From SMAG-U1939 sp035763125 (GTDB lineage: Bacteria > Chloroflexota > Ktedonobacteria > Ktedonobacterales > JADMIN01): a stretch of DNA of 15,568 nucleotides. Under the pieces are notes generated by a model. That model worked only from the letters and a program-made list of their open reading frames with translations, was not told the origin of the DNA and searched no databases. Made by a program: the position numbers and the translations under genes. Positions 6,612-13,251 of the stretch are shown one piece after another. The stretch's first letter is position 1. Every line of letters begins with the position of its first letter. Location: assembly GCA_035763125.1 (NCBI GenBank), contig DASUBU010000096.1, forward strand, positions 1 through 15,568. The letters are read 5' to 3'.

Positions 6612-7598
6612 TCAGGCCCTGTGCAGGCCGTACTGCGCCGCGCCAAGCAGCGCTACCTTGCGATTGAGGATCACGTGGAGGGGTATGCGTGCCAGCAGCT
6701 CCGCGAAGCGGCCCTTGTGCTGGAACGCCTCCAGGAACCGCGGCGCTTCGAGAAAGCTCAGGATGCGTGGGGGAATGCCGCCGCCCAGATAGACGCCGCC
6801 AGTAGCCAGCACCTTCAGCGCGAGATTGCCGGCCTCCGCGCCGAGAATGGCGACGAACATCTCGACGGTCGCGGCGCAGAGTGCGCAGGGCCGCTCGCGG
6901 TCCATTGCCGCGGTGACGATGGCCGGTGTATCGTCCTCGGTGCCAGCCAGCAGCGCCGCCAGCCACTCCGGCTCTGGTGCGAAGCCATTGTCCCGCAGAT
7001 ACGCGTAGACGTTGGGGATGCCGCGGCCCGAGCAGACACGCTCGAAGCTGACGTGCCCCTCGCGCTGGCGGAGGTACTCCAGCAGGCCGACTTGCAGCGC
7101 GTTGGTGGGGGCGAAATCGCAGTGACCGCCCTCGGAGGGGTGGACTTCGATGCGCCCGCCGCGCCGCGTGATGAAGGCCTCGCCAAGGCCAGTTCCGGGC
7201 GCGATCAGCGCGATTGGCCCCTCCGGCGCCGCACGGCCAGCATGTAACGTGCGTAGGTCGGCCGGACCCAGGCTCGGGATCGCATAGGCAGCCGCTTCCA
7301 GGTCGTTGAGCAGCCGAACGCTGGGGATGCCGAGAGCGGCACTGAGCTGCGTCTCGCTCATCTTCCAGGGGAGATTGGTGATCGTACTCGCACCTTCGAC
7401 GACCGGGCCGGCGACGCCAAAGCTGGCTCGCTCGAAGTCCAGTCGCGTCTGGTTGATGAACACCTGAACAAGCGCTTCCAGGCTGGGGTACTCGGCGCTC
7501 GGGTAGGTTGTCTCGACGAGCGGCGCGCGGGCGGCGGCGTTGGGGCCGTAGGCGGCGAGGGTAGTCTTGGTGCCGCCAATGTCACCGGCGAGGAGCAT
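6612..7598 (-). CDS. glk: Glucokinase
   Basis: This 328-residue cytoplasmic enzyme phosphorylates glucose with ATP to glucose 6-phosphate, the entry step to glycolysis. It belongs to the E. coli-type Glk family rather than the ROK family, lacking the ROK CxCGxxGC zinc motif. The phosphate-1 loop GDIGGTK is at 5-11 and catalytic Asp99 lies in LLNDLEA. The adenosine/phosphate-2 motif GTGLGEA is at 135-141, the glucose-contacting EGGH at 156-159, and YLGGGI at 270-275. The length is normal (E. coli Glk is 321). GAAGGG about ten bases upstream supports the ATG. The gene is transcribed away from the sigma factor gene, with candidate promoter elements between the two, and faces the orphan anti-sigma gene at its 3' end. 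Confidence 0.93.
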   Translation of the reverse strand: MLLAGDIGGTKTTLAAYGPNAAARAPLVETTYPSAEYPSLEALVQVFINQTRLDFERASFGVAGPVVEGASTITNLPWKMSETQLSAALGIPSVRLLNDLEAAAYAIPSLGPADLRTLHAGRAAPEGPIALIAPGTGLGEAFITRRGGRIEVHPSEGGHCDFAPTNALQVGLLEYLRQREGHVSFERVCSGRGIPNVYAYLRDNGFAPEPEWLAALLAGTEDDTPAIVTAAMDRERPCALCAATVEMFVAILGAEAGNLALKVLATGGVYLGGGIPPRILSFLEAPRFLEAFQHKGRFAELLARIPLHVILNRKVALLGAAQYGLHRA

Positions 7599-7639
7599 GC
7601 GCTATCATCCCTTCGGATCGTGCGAGGTTGGCGGCTAGG

Positions 7640-7648
7640 AGTGTATCA
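7640..7648 (-). promoter_or_regulatory. Candidate extended -10 promoter of glk
   Basis: The minus strand reads TGATACACT (7648-7640): a TGn extension joined to TACACT. The -35 region at 17 bases is poor (2 of 6), as is common when an extended -10 is used. Transcription would begin near 7633, about 35 bases before the glk ATG. Confidence 0.35.
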
Positions 7649-7657
7649 CATGCGAAT

Positions 7658-7679
7658 GTGGCGCCCCATACTACGCCAC
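7658..7679. repeat. Inverted repeat between glk and sigma gene
   Basis: GTGGCG (7658-7663) and CGCCAC (7674-7679) are exact reverse complements separated by ten bases. The repeat overlaps where the glk -35 region would lie. Its half-site spacing fits a dimeric regulator site, but it is short and could be chance in GC-rich DNA. Confidence 0.3.
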
Positions 7680-7716
7680 GGCCCTGCACATTCATCCCGG
7701 CGACGGCAATCAACTC

Positions 7717-7746
7717 TTGTGGCCGCGCTGCCGGCAAGTGTAGTAT
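7717..7746 (+). promoter_or_regulatory. Weak candidate promoter of the ECF sigma gene
   Basis: TTGTGG (7717-7722) is followed by an 18-base spacer and TAGTAT (7741-7746, 4 of 6 to TATAAT). This gives a leader of about 57 bases to the ATG at 7810. An autoregulated ECF-type promoter could lie here instead; I could not identify one. Confidence 0.28.
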
Positions 7747-7809
7747 CAATTGCGCGAGATCGCACGGTCTGCCCTCGGTGGACACGCAGTGTGCGGAGGG
7801 ACGGCGAGA

Positions 7810-8517
7810 ATGAGCCATCGGGCAGACGACCAGTCTTTAACAGGTTCTACAGCCATGCCTGCCACCTCGATTGGCGAACACATGCTTCACCCAGAGGACG
7901 CCGAGCTGGTGGCGGCATTACGCCGTGGCGATGAAGAGACCTTCCGCATGCTCGTCACACAGTATCATGCGGCAATGCTGCGTGTCGCGCTGATGTATGT
8001 CTCCAGCCGCGAGGTCGCCGCCGAGGTAATCCAGCAGACCTGGCTGGGCGTGCTGCAAGGGCTGGCGCGCTTCGAGGGTCGCAGCTCACTCAAATCGTGG
8101 ATATTCCGCATTCTCGTCAACATCGCCAAGACGCACGGGGCGCGAGAAGCCCGCAGTGTCCCGTTCTCGTCGCTGGTGGAGGCCGGTCTACACGACGACG
8201 AGCCGGCGGTCGAACCTGAGCGATTCATCGGCGAGGGCCAGCCGTACGCCGGCCACTGGGTCTCGAAACCGCGCGACTGGGACACCCTCCCCGAGGAGCG
8301 CCTGCTTTCAGGCGAGATACGCGACCACGTTGCGCGGGCGATCGAAAGCCTTCCACCAGCACAGCGCCAGGTGATCACGCTGCGCGATGTGGAAGGCTGT
8401 ACCTCTGCTGAGGTGTGTGTTCTGCTCGGGTTGACGGAAGGCAATCAGCGTGTGCTGTTGCACCGGGCGCGCTCTAGGGTCCGCCACGCGCTCGATGTCT
8501 ATCTAGGGGAAGGGTAG
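7810..8517 (+). CDS. ECF-type RNA polymerase sigma factor
   Basis: This 235-residue sigma-70-family protein directs RNA polymerase to a specific promoter set. Region 2 spans about 38-105 (from RRGDEETFRMLV through EVIQQTWLGVLQGL to FRILVNIAK), and region 4 about 170-228 (LPPAQRQVITLRDVEG, then the helix-turn-helix and LLHRARSRVR). Regions 1.1 and 3 are absent, as in ECF factors. The linker of about 65 residues is long and contains GHW (148-150) and PRDW (154-157), a pattern I recall from some ECF groups. GGAGGG at 7795-7800, nine bases upstream, selects this ATG; the frame stays open to a TTG at 7750, and Met codons at 7855 and 7882 are alternatives. Six bases separate its stop from the anti-sigma gene, so the two are co-transcribed and probably form a sigma/anti-sigma pair. 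Confidence 0.9.
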   Translation: MSHRADDQSLTGSTAMPATSIGEHMLHPEDAELVAALRRGDEETFRMLVTQYHAAMLRVALMYVSSREVAAEVIQQTWLGVLQGLARFEGRSSLKSWIFRILVNIAKTHGAREARSVPFSSLVEAGLHDDEPAVEPERFIGEGQPYAGHWVSKPRDWDTLPEERLLSGEIRDHVARAIESLPPAQRQVITLRDVEGCTSAEVCVLLGLTEGNQRVLLHRARSRVRHALDVYLGEG

Positions 8518-8523
8518 TCGCGC

Positions 8524-8775
8524 ATGGAGCCCCCGACCGACCTCTCCTGCCAGGAGCTAGTGGAGCTGGTGACAGACTATCTAGAGGGCATGATGACCCC
8601 GGAGGACCGCATGCGCTTCGATGATCATCTGGGCATCTGCACGGGGTGCAGGTGCTACCTGGTACAGATGCGCCAGACTCTGACCCTGGCGGGCAATCTG
8701 CCAGCGGAGACAATCTCGGCTGAGGCCCTGGACACATTCCTGCGGACCTTCCGCGACTGGAAGCGCAACAAGTAG
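8524..8775 (+). CDS. zf-HC2 anti-sigma factor partnering the ECF sigma
   Basis: This 83-residue soluble protein carries the zinc-associated anti-sigma pattern: Cys9, then H35-x3-C39-x2-C42 with an additional Cys44. Helical segments follow, ending in a conserved-looking FLRTFRDWK (72-80). It should bind and hold the ECF sigma factor encoded six bases upstream. The thiol-rich zinc site would allow release by oxidation, as known for ZAS proteins such as RsrA, though here that is inference. No membrane helix is present. It is paralogous to the 6346-6594 product. The purine-rich GGGGAAGGG stretch over the end of the sigma gene can act as the ribosome-binding site. The molybdoenzyme gene starts 136 bases downstream on the same strand. 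Confidence 0.82.
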   Translation: MEPPTDLSCQELVELVTDYLEGMMTPEDRMRFDDHLGICTGCRCYLVQMRQTLTLAGNLPAETISAEALDTFLRTFRDWKRNK

Positions 8776-8911
8776 CACGCGCGGCGGCAGCCTGTAAGCA
8801 CTGCGTAAGGATACGGCGCTATCGTAGCAGATGTAGCGCGGACGCGTGAGCGGGCACCCATGCCGCAGTCCCGCCGGGTTTCCATCCGATGAGTAGAGCG
8901 AGAAGCTGCGA

Positions 8912-10627
8912 GTGACGACAGAAGAGCAGTCCGCTGGCGAGCGGCAGGAAGAGAAGCCAGACGGCAAGCCTGTGGTGAGCGTGCGCCGATGGGCCGATCT
9001 AGGGGTCGGCGTACGGTTCGGCGCGGCGGTGTTGGCTGTGGTCTGCGGGCTGCTAGCGGGCCTGGGCGCGCGCTACTTCTTCGGCATCGTCACCCCCGCG
9101 GAGCTGTTCGGTGATCGGCTTACCGCGCTGGTGCCCTTGCCGCTGTTCGAGCGTTTGCTCGCCACCTTCGGCTCCAACGCCAAGCACCTCTATTTTGGTG
9201 CGGTGGTGGTCGGCGAAGGTGTCCTCACCGCGCTCGTCGGCACACTCTACTGGCCGCTCCGCGGGCGCCTCTTCGCTCGCCTCGGCCGGGCGGTGCATCC
9301 GGCTCCCTCGTTGCTCGACGCAGTCGTGTTGACCGGAGTGTTGTGGTTGCTGGCGGCGGGGCTGTTTGCGCCGTTGATCGGTGGCGGCCTCTTTGGCGTG
9401 GCGCTGCTGGGCGGTGCTGGCACGGTCTTCATCTCCACGCTGATCCCAGATGCTGTCTTCGCGCTCGTTCTGATCCGTCTGGTCGAACGGCCTGCGCCTG
9501 CGCCCACTGCAGCGAATGCCACAGCGGGGGACGACCAGCGTATCGCACGGCGGACGTTGCTGCGCCAGACAGGTATCGCCGTGGCGGTGCTGGGCGGTGG
9601 CGTCGTCTTATGGCAGACCCTCTCATCGGCTGTCAGCAACCTGATTGGGCTGCCGGCTGCCAGCGGCCCGCAGCTGCATCTGGGGAACGTGCCCAGTAAG
9701 ATCATCCCGCCGCCGGTCCCGCAGTATGGCCCGTGGACGGCGGTGCGCGGCCAGACTCCCGAAGTGACCGCTGAGCGCAGCTTCTATTACGTCTCGAAGA
9801 ATCTGGCGGGAGACCCGCAGGTTGATAGGGCGAGCTGGCGGCTCGAGATCGGCGGCCTGGTGGATGCTCCCTACGCGCTGAGCTACGAGCAGCTCAGCGC
9901 GTTGCCCGCGGTCGAGCGGTACCACACGCTCGAGTGCATCAGCAACGAGGTGGGAGGCGACCTGATGAGCAACGGCCTCTTCACCGGCGTGGCGCTGGCC
10001 GACGTGCTCAATCATGCGGGCATCCGCCCTGGAGCGAGCGAGCTCATCTTCCGCGCGGCCGACGGCTACAGCGACTCACTCCATCTGAGCCAGGCGATAG
10101 ATGCACGCTCGTTGATCGTCTATCTGCTCAACGGCGAGCCGCTGGCGCAGGCGCACGGCTTCCCCGCGCGCCTGCTAATTCCCGGCCTCTACGGCATGAA
10201 GAATGGCAAGTGGCTGACCTCCCTACAGCTCGGCTCCGGCGGCTACACCGGCTACTGGGAGCAACGCGGCTGGACGCGCGAGGCGCGGATCAAAATGACC
10301 GCGCGGTTAGATACACCCCACGATGGCGATCTACTGCTGGCGCGGCCCACCTTCATCGCTGGTGTGGCCTACAGCGGCGCGGGAGGCATCGCCCAGGTGG
10401 ACGTCAGCCTGGATGGCGGGCAGACATGGCAGCCGGCGAACCTGAAGCGCCCGCTAGGGTCGCTGACCTGGGTGTTGTGGGAGTACCCGTGGCAGCCCAC
10501 GAGCGGGCAATACGTGATCGCCGCGCGGGCGATTGATCTGGATGGCAACGTCCAGTCGCCCGCGACGGCCTCACCCCTGCCAGACGGCGCCTCCGGCTAC
10601 GACGCCATCAGCGTGACCGTCCGCTAG
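8912..10627 (+). CDS. Membrane-anchored SUOX-type molybdopterin oxidoreductase with internal Tat motif
   Basis: This 571-residue protein combines a membrane domain with a sulfite-oxidase-fold molybdopterin enzyme. Likely helices are about 30-58, 92-114, 133-158 and 159-191. Arg-rich loops (118-126 and 210-214) fall on the cytoplasmic side. A fifth helix (about 219-240) is preceded by the twin-arginine sequence ARRTLLRQ (R213-R214), followed by the catalytic domain from about 275. Cys342 in TLECISN is the expected molybdenum ligand, and GLYGMKNGKW (425-434) is typical of the cofactor domain. A dimerisation-like Ig fold spans about 465-560. A cofactor-loaded domain outside the membrane requires Tat export. 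The substrate is unknown. The GTG start is constrained by an in-frame TAG at 8894; the ribosome-binding site is weak. Its stop overlaps the convergent amidase stop. Confidence 0.87.
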   Translation: MTTEEQSAGERQEEKPDGKPVVSVRRWADLGVGVRFGAAVLAVVCGLLAGLGARYFFGIVTPAELFGDRLTALVPLPLFERLLATFGSNAKHLYFGAVVVGEGVLTALVGTLYWPLRGRLFARLGRAVHPAPSLLDAVVLTGVLWLLAAGLFAPLIGGGLFGVALLGGAGTVFISTLIPDAVFALVLIRLVERPAPAPTAANATAGDDQRIARRTLLRQTGIAVAVLGGGVVLWQTLSSAVSNLIGLPAASGPQLHLGNVPSKIIPPPVPQYGPWTAVRGQTPEVTAERSFYYVSKNLAGDPQVDRASWRLEIGGLVDAPYALSYEQLSALPAVERYHTLECISNEVGGDLMSNGLFTGVALADVLNHAGIRPGASELIFRAADGYSDSLHLSQAIDARSLIVYLLNGEPLAQAHGFPARLLIPGLYGMKNGKWLTSLQLGSGGYTGYWEQRGWTREARIKMTARLDTPHDGDLLLARPTFIAGVAYSGAGGIAQVDVSLDGGQTWQPANLKRPLGSLTWVLWEYPWQPTSGQYVIAARAIDLDGNVQSPATASPLPDGASGYDAISVTVR

Positions 10628-12153
10628 GCCGTGGTCTCGCGATACGTAGGCGCGCGCCGGTGGTGCGTGGCCTGCTCGAAGGCGTAGGCCAGACGGATGA
10701 GTGTTGGCTCGCTGTACGCGCGGCCGATGAATGTGATGCCCAGCGGCAGGCCGAAGGTGTCGCCGGCCGGCACCGTGATGGCCGGATAGCCGGCCAGCGC
10801 GGCGACCTGCGAGGCTGCTCCCAGCCGGTTGTCGCCGTCAACCAGGTCAATCTTCCAGGCGGGTGCGCCAGTGGGCATACAGAGCGCATCGAGCTGGTAC
10901 TGGTCCATCACCGCGTCAATGCCCTCGTCGCGCGCCAGCCGGTGGTTCTCGGCCAGCGCGTCGAGATACGCCTGGTCGGTGAGCGGCCCCTTGGGCTGCG
11001 CCTGCAGCAGGATCTCCTGGCCGAAGTAGGGCATCTCCTCGGCGGCGTGCGCGATGTTGAAGGCAATCAGCTCATCCAAGCTGTGAACGGGGGCCTCTGG
11101 GCCAAGCGCGCCAAGATAGGCGTTCAGGTCAGCCTTGAACTCGTAGAGCAGCACCTCTAGCTCGCTGCTGCTCTCGCCGATGCGTTTGGCGGTCGGGATG
11201 TCCGCCGGATCCACGATTACCGCACCACGCTCGCGCATCACCCTAATCGCCGCCTCCGCCGCGGCGTTGCTCTTCTCACTGAAGTCGAAGAATACCGAGC
11301 GTGCGACGCCGATGCGCGCGCCACGCAGGCCATCCACATCAAGGAATCGCGTGTAGTCGGTCGCTGCCCGGCCGGCGGAGCCTTGTGTCGCGGGGTCGCG
11401 GTCGTCTGGGCTGGCGACTGCCCCCAGCAGCACGGCGGCATCGGCGACGGTGCGCCCGAATGGGCCGACGGTATCCTGGCTATGGGCAATCGGGATCACG
11501 CCTGCGCGGCTGGTGAGGCCAACAGTCGGCTTGATGCCGACGACCCCGTTGGCCGTGCCGGGGCAGAGGATCGAGCCGTCTGTCTCCGTGCCCAGCGAGG
11601 CAGCGCAGAGGTTGGCCGCTACGGCACTGGCCGAGCCAGAGCTTGAGCCGCAGGGCGAGCGATCCAGCGAATAAGGATTGCGCGCCTGGCCGCCGCGCGC
11701 GCTCCAGCCGCTGGAGGAGTGCGTCGAGCGAAAGTTGGCCCACTCGCTCAGGTTGGCCTTGCCCAGTATCACCGCCCCCGCCGCCCGCAGGCGCGCGGCA
11801 ACCGTCGCATCGCGAGCAGGGCGCGCCCCAACCAGCGCCAGCGAGCCGGCAGTCGTGTACATACGATCGGCGGTATCAATATTGTCCTTCAGCAGGATGG
11901 GGATGCCGTGCAGTGGACCGCGTGGTCCGGAGGTAGCGCGCATACGATCGAGCTCGTCGGCGATTGCCAGCGCATCAGGATTGACCTCAATTACCGCCCG
12001 CAGGGCAGGGCCGTTCAGATTCAGTGCGGCGATGCGGTCGAGATAGGCCGCGACGAGACGGACGGCAGTCAGCCGGCCAGAGGCAAGCGCGGCCTGAAGG
12101 TCTGCGATAGTGGCTTCCTCAAGCGGAAAGTCGAGCTCTGATGCGGCTCCCAT
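10624..12153 (-). CDS. Amidase-signature family hydrolase
   Basis: This 509-residue serine hydrolase cleaves an amide or a related bond. The amidase-signature triad is visible: Lys89 in LLKDN, cis-Ser170 in CGSSSG (168-173), and nucleophile Ser194 in GTETDGSI (188-195). The first glycine of the usual GGSSGG is replaced by Cys168. The family continuation GVVGIKPTVGLTSRAGV (203-219) and QDTVGPFGRTVADA (226-239) is present. No signal peptide or membrane helix is seen, so it should be cytoplasmic. It is a stand-alone amidase, not clearly GatA, since no gatB or gatC lies nearby. AGAGGAG (12165-12159), five bases ahead, selects this ATG over a TTG at 12189. It follows tatA with a hairpin between them and converges on the molybdoenzyme gene. 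Confidence 0.92.
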   Translation of the reverse strand: MGAASELDFPLEEATIADLQAALASGRLTAVRLVAAYLDRIAALNLNGPALRAVIEVNPDALAIADELDRMRATSGPRGPLHGIPILLKDNIDTADRMYTTAGSLALVGARPARDATVAARLRAAGAVILGKANLSEWANFRSTHSSSGWSARGGQARNPYSLDRSPCGSSSGSASAVAANLCAASLGTETDGSILCPGTANGVVGIKPTVGLTSRAGVIPIAHSQDTVGPFGRTVADAAVLLGAVASPDDRDPATQGSAGRAATDYTRFLDVDGLRGARIGVARSVFFDFSEKSNAAAEAAIRVMRERGAVIVDPADIPTAKRIGESSSELEVLLYEFKADLNAYLGALGPEAPVHSLDELIAFNIAHAAEEMPYFGQEILLQAQPKGPLTDQAYLDALAENHRLARDEGIDAVMDQYQLDALCMPTGAPAWKIDLVDGDNRLGAASQVAALAGYPAITVPAGDTFGLPLGITFIGRAYSEPTLIRLAYAFEQATHHRRAPTYRETTA

Positions 12154-12176
12154 GCGGGCTCCTCTCCCCCAGGCGT

Positions 12177-12225
12177 GCAAACAACGCAAACGCCCGCCAG
12201 CCGCATAGAGTCAAGGCTGCGGGCG
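12177..12225 (-). terminator. Probable terminator after tatA / amidase leader hairpin
   Basis: CGCCCGCCAGCC (12191-12202) pairs with GGCTGCGGGCG (12215-12225), giving 11 pairs with a one-base bulge and a 12-base loop. On the minus strand the stem is followed by a T-rich run (12190-12177, 8 of 14 T). This fits a Rho-independent terminator about 60 bases past the tatA stop. It ends only 24 bases before the amidase ATG, and its loop contains the -35-like TTGACT, so a leader-control role is also possible. Confidence 0.5.
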
Positions 12226-12283
12226 CACTTCGGCGCGCGACGTTCGCGCTGCGGCGCCGCGCGCTGACACACGACGATGAGCA

Positions 12284-12484
12284 TTAGCGGTCGGCGGGCG
12301 GCTCGACGCTGGCCGGCGGAAGTTGCGGCGCCTCGGAGGCGTCGTTGCTGTTGAGCGACTTCTTGAACTCACGGATGGTCTTGCCCATCGAAGAACCGAG
12401 CTCCGGCAGCCGCCGCGCGCCAAAGATCAGTATCAAAACGGCCAGAATGATCAGGAGCTCAGGCAGGCGGAGACCAAGGGGCAT
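12284..12484 (-). CDS. tatA: TatA/E-type twin-arginine translocase subunit
   Basis: This 66-residue membrane protein is a pore/assembly subunit of the twin-arginine translocase, which exports folded, often cofactor-bearing proteins. It has the family layout: a short N-terminal helix (about 8-22) with Glu9, then the hinge FGARRLPELG (21-30). An amphipathic helix follows with the conserved GKTIREFKKS (34-43), then a short Pro/Ala/Glu-rich tail. The frame is open upstream to 12559, but the ATG at 12484 gives the canonical TatA N-terminus and leaves room for the extended -10 promoter at 12550-12558. The ribosome-binding site is weak. No tatB or tatC is in the window. The molybdoenzyme at 8912-10627 is a likely Tat client. 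Confidence 0.9.
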   Translation of the reverse strand: MPLGLRLPELLIILAVLILIFGARRLPELGSSMGKTIREFKKSLNSNDASEAPQLPPASVEPPADR

Positions 12485-12549
12485 GGTGAGGACTCGCTTT
12501 CGATACACCCAAGCGCGGCCAGATGTGCATACATGCCGTTGCTGTGCAA

Positions 12550-12558
12550 AGTATATCA
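12550..12558 (-). promoter_or_regulatory. Extended -10 promoter of tatA
   Basis: The minus strand reads TGATATACT (12558-12550): a TGn extension plus TATACT, 5 of 6 to TATAAT. The -35 position is poor, which is tolerated with extended -10 elements. Transcription would start near 12543, about 59 bases before the tatA ATG and just beyond the sixA stop at 12607, so tatA can be expressed separately from sixA. Confidence 0.5.
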
Positions 12559-12606
12559 TGCAGCGCGTCTCGCGGGCACGTGCTGCCCCGGCATCATAGA
12601 GATGAG

Positions 12607-13200
12607 CTAGAGGGCGTCCGCTGGCGACTCCGTGGCTGGCAGCACTGGCTCACTCTCCGCGGCCCTCTCCCCGCCGGACGCACCGATCATGCCAAGTTGT
12701 GCCGGCGTGAGCAGCCACACCAACGTGCCGGTTCCTGCCAGCTTGGCTGGTGCGGACGCTGCGTGGCGCAACGCCCGGCCCGGCAGATCAATTCGCGCGC
12801 ACCCGCCCTTCCTCATCTCGACCGCCGCGCCCTTGCCGCCAGTAATCAGCTCGGCGACGATAGTGCTGAAATCCGGCTCGTGGCCGACGAGTAGCAGCGC
12901 TTTGGCGTCCGCGTGGGCCGCGAGCAGCGCGGCCACATGTGCCAGCGTCGCGCCGGGGGCGAGGGTCGGTTCGAGTTGAACGGGCAGGCCGAAGGCTGGG
13001 CCAATCAGCTCCGCGGTTCCCCTGGCTCGCGCGAGGGGACTAGAAAGGATCGCGTCGAGCTGGAGACCGAGGCTGGCGAGGCCGCGGGCCGCGGCGAGCG
13101 TGCGCAACACGCCCTCATCGGTCAGCGGACGCTCCGCGTCGTCACCTTCCCATGCCTCTCGGTCTTCCGCGCGGCCGTGCCGCATGATATACAGCTTCAT
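12607..13200 (-). CDS. sixA: SixA-like phosphohistidine phosphatase
   Basis: This 197-residue protein is of the histidine phosphatase superfamily, SixA branch, which in E. coli removes phosphate from phosphohistidine in phosphotransfer proteins. The catalytic RHG is at residues 7-9 with nucleophile His8, next to the start as usual in SixA. Arg58 in SSPLARAR (53-60) and the second histidine, His107 in GHEPD (106-110), complete the pocket. E. coli SixA is 161 residues; this protein has about 25 extra, low-complexity residues at its C terminus. A GGGAGGGAGAAG ribosome-binding site directly upstream selects this ATG over one at 13227. It lies 51 bases after the CYTH-CHAD gene, in one apparent transcription unit. 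Other small phosphatases of the superfamily cannot be excluded. Confidence 0.85.
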   Translation of the reverse strand: MKLYIMRHGRAEDREAWEGDDAERPLTDEGVLRTLAAARGLASLGLQLDAILSSPLARARGTAELIGPAFGLPVQLEPTLAPGATLAHVAALLAAHADAKALLLVGHEPDFSTIVAELITGGKGAAVEMRKGGCARIDLPGRALRHAASAPAKLAGTGTLVWLLTPAQLGMIGASGGERAAESEPVLPATESPADAL

Positions 13201-13251
13201 GCTTCTCCCTCCCGCTCTCGCCCTCACTCTTCACTCTGCGGCCATTCTGTG

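Noticed and set aside
7750..7809. TTG start extending the sigma factor by 20 residues
   Set aside because: GGAGGG at 7795-7800 is well spaced for the ATG at 7810, and the candidate -10 box lies almost on top of the TTG.
12154..12189. TTG start extending the amidase by 12 residues
   Set aside because: The ATG at 12153 has an ideal AGAGGAG five bases upstream; the TTG lies in the T-rich tail of the hairpin.
12485..12559. Longer tatA frame with 25 extra N-terminal residues
   Set aside because: TatA proteins begin with the short helix; the extension would cover the extended -10 promoter and precede the canonical N-terminus.
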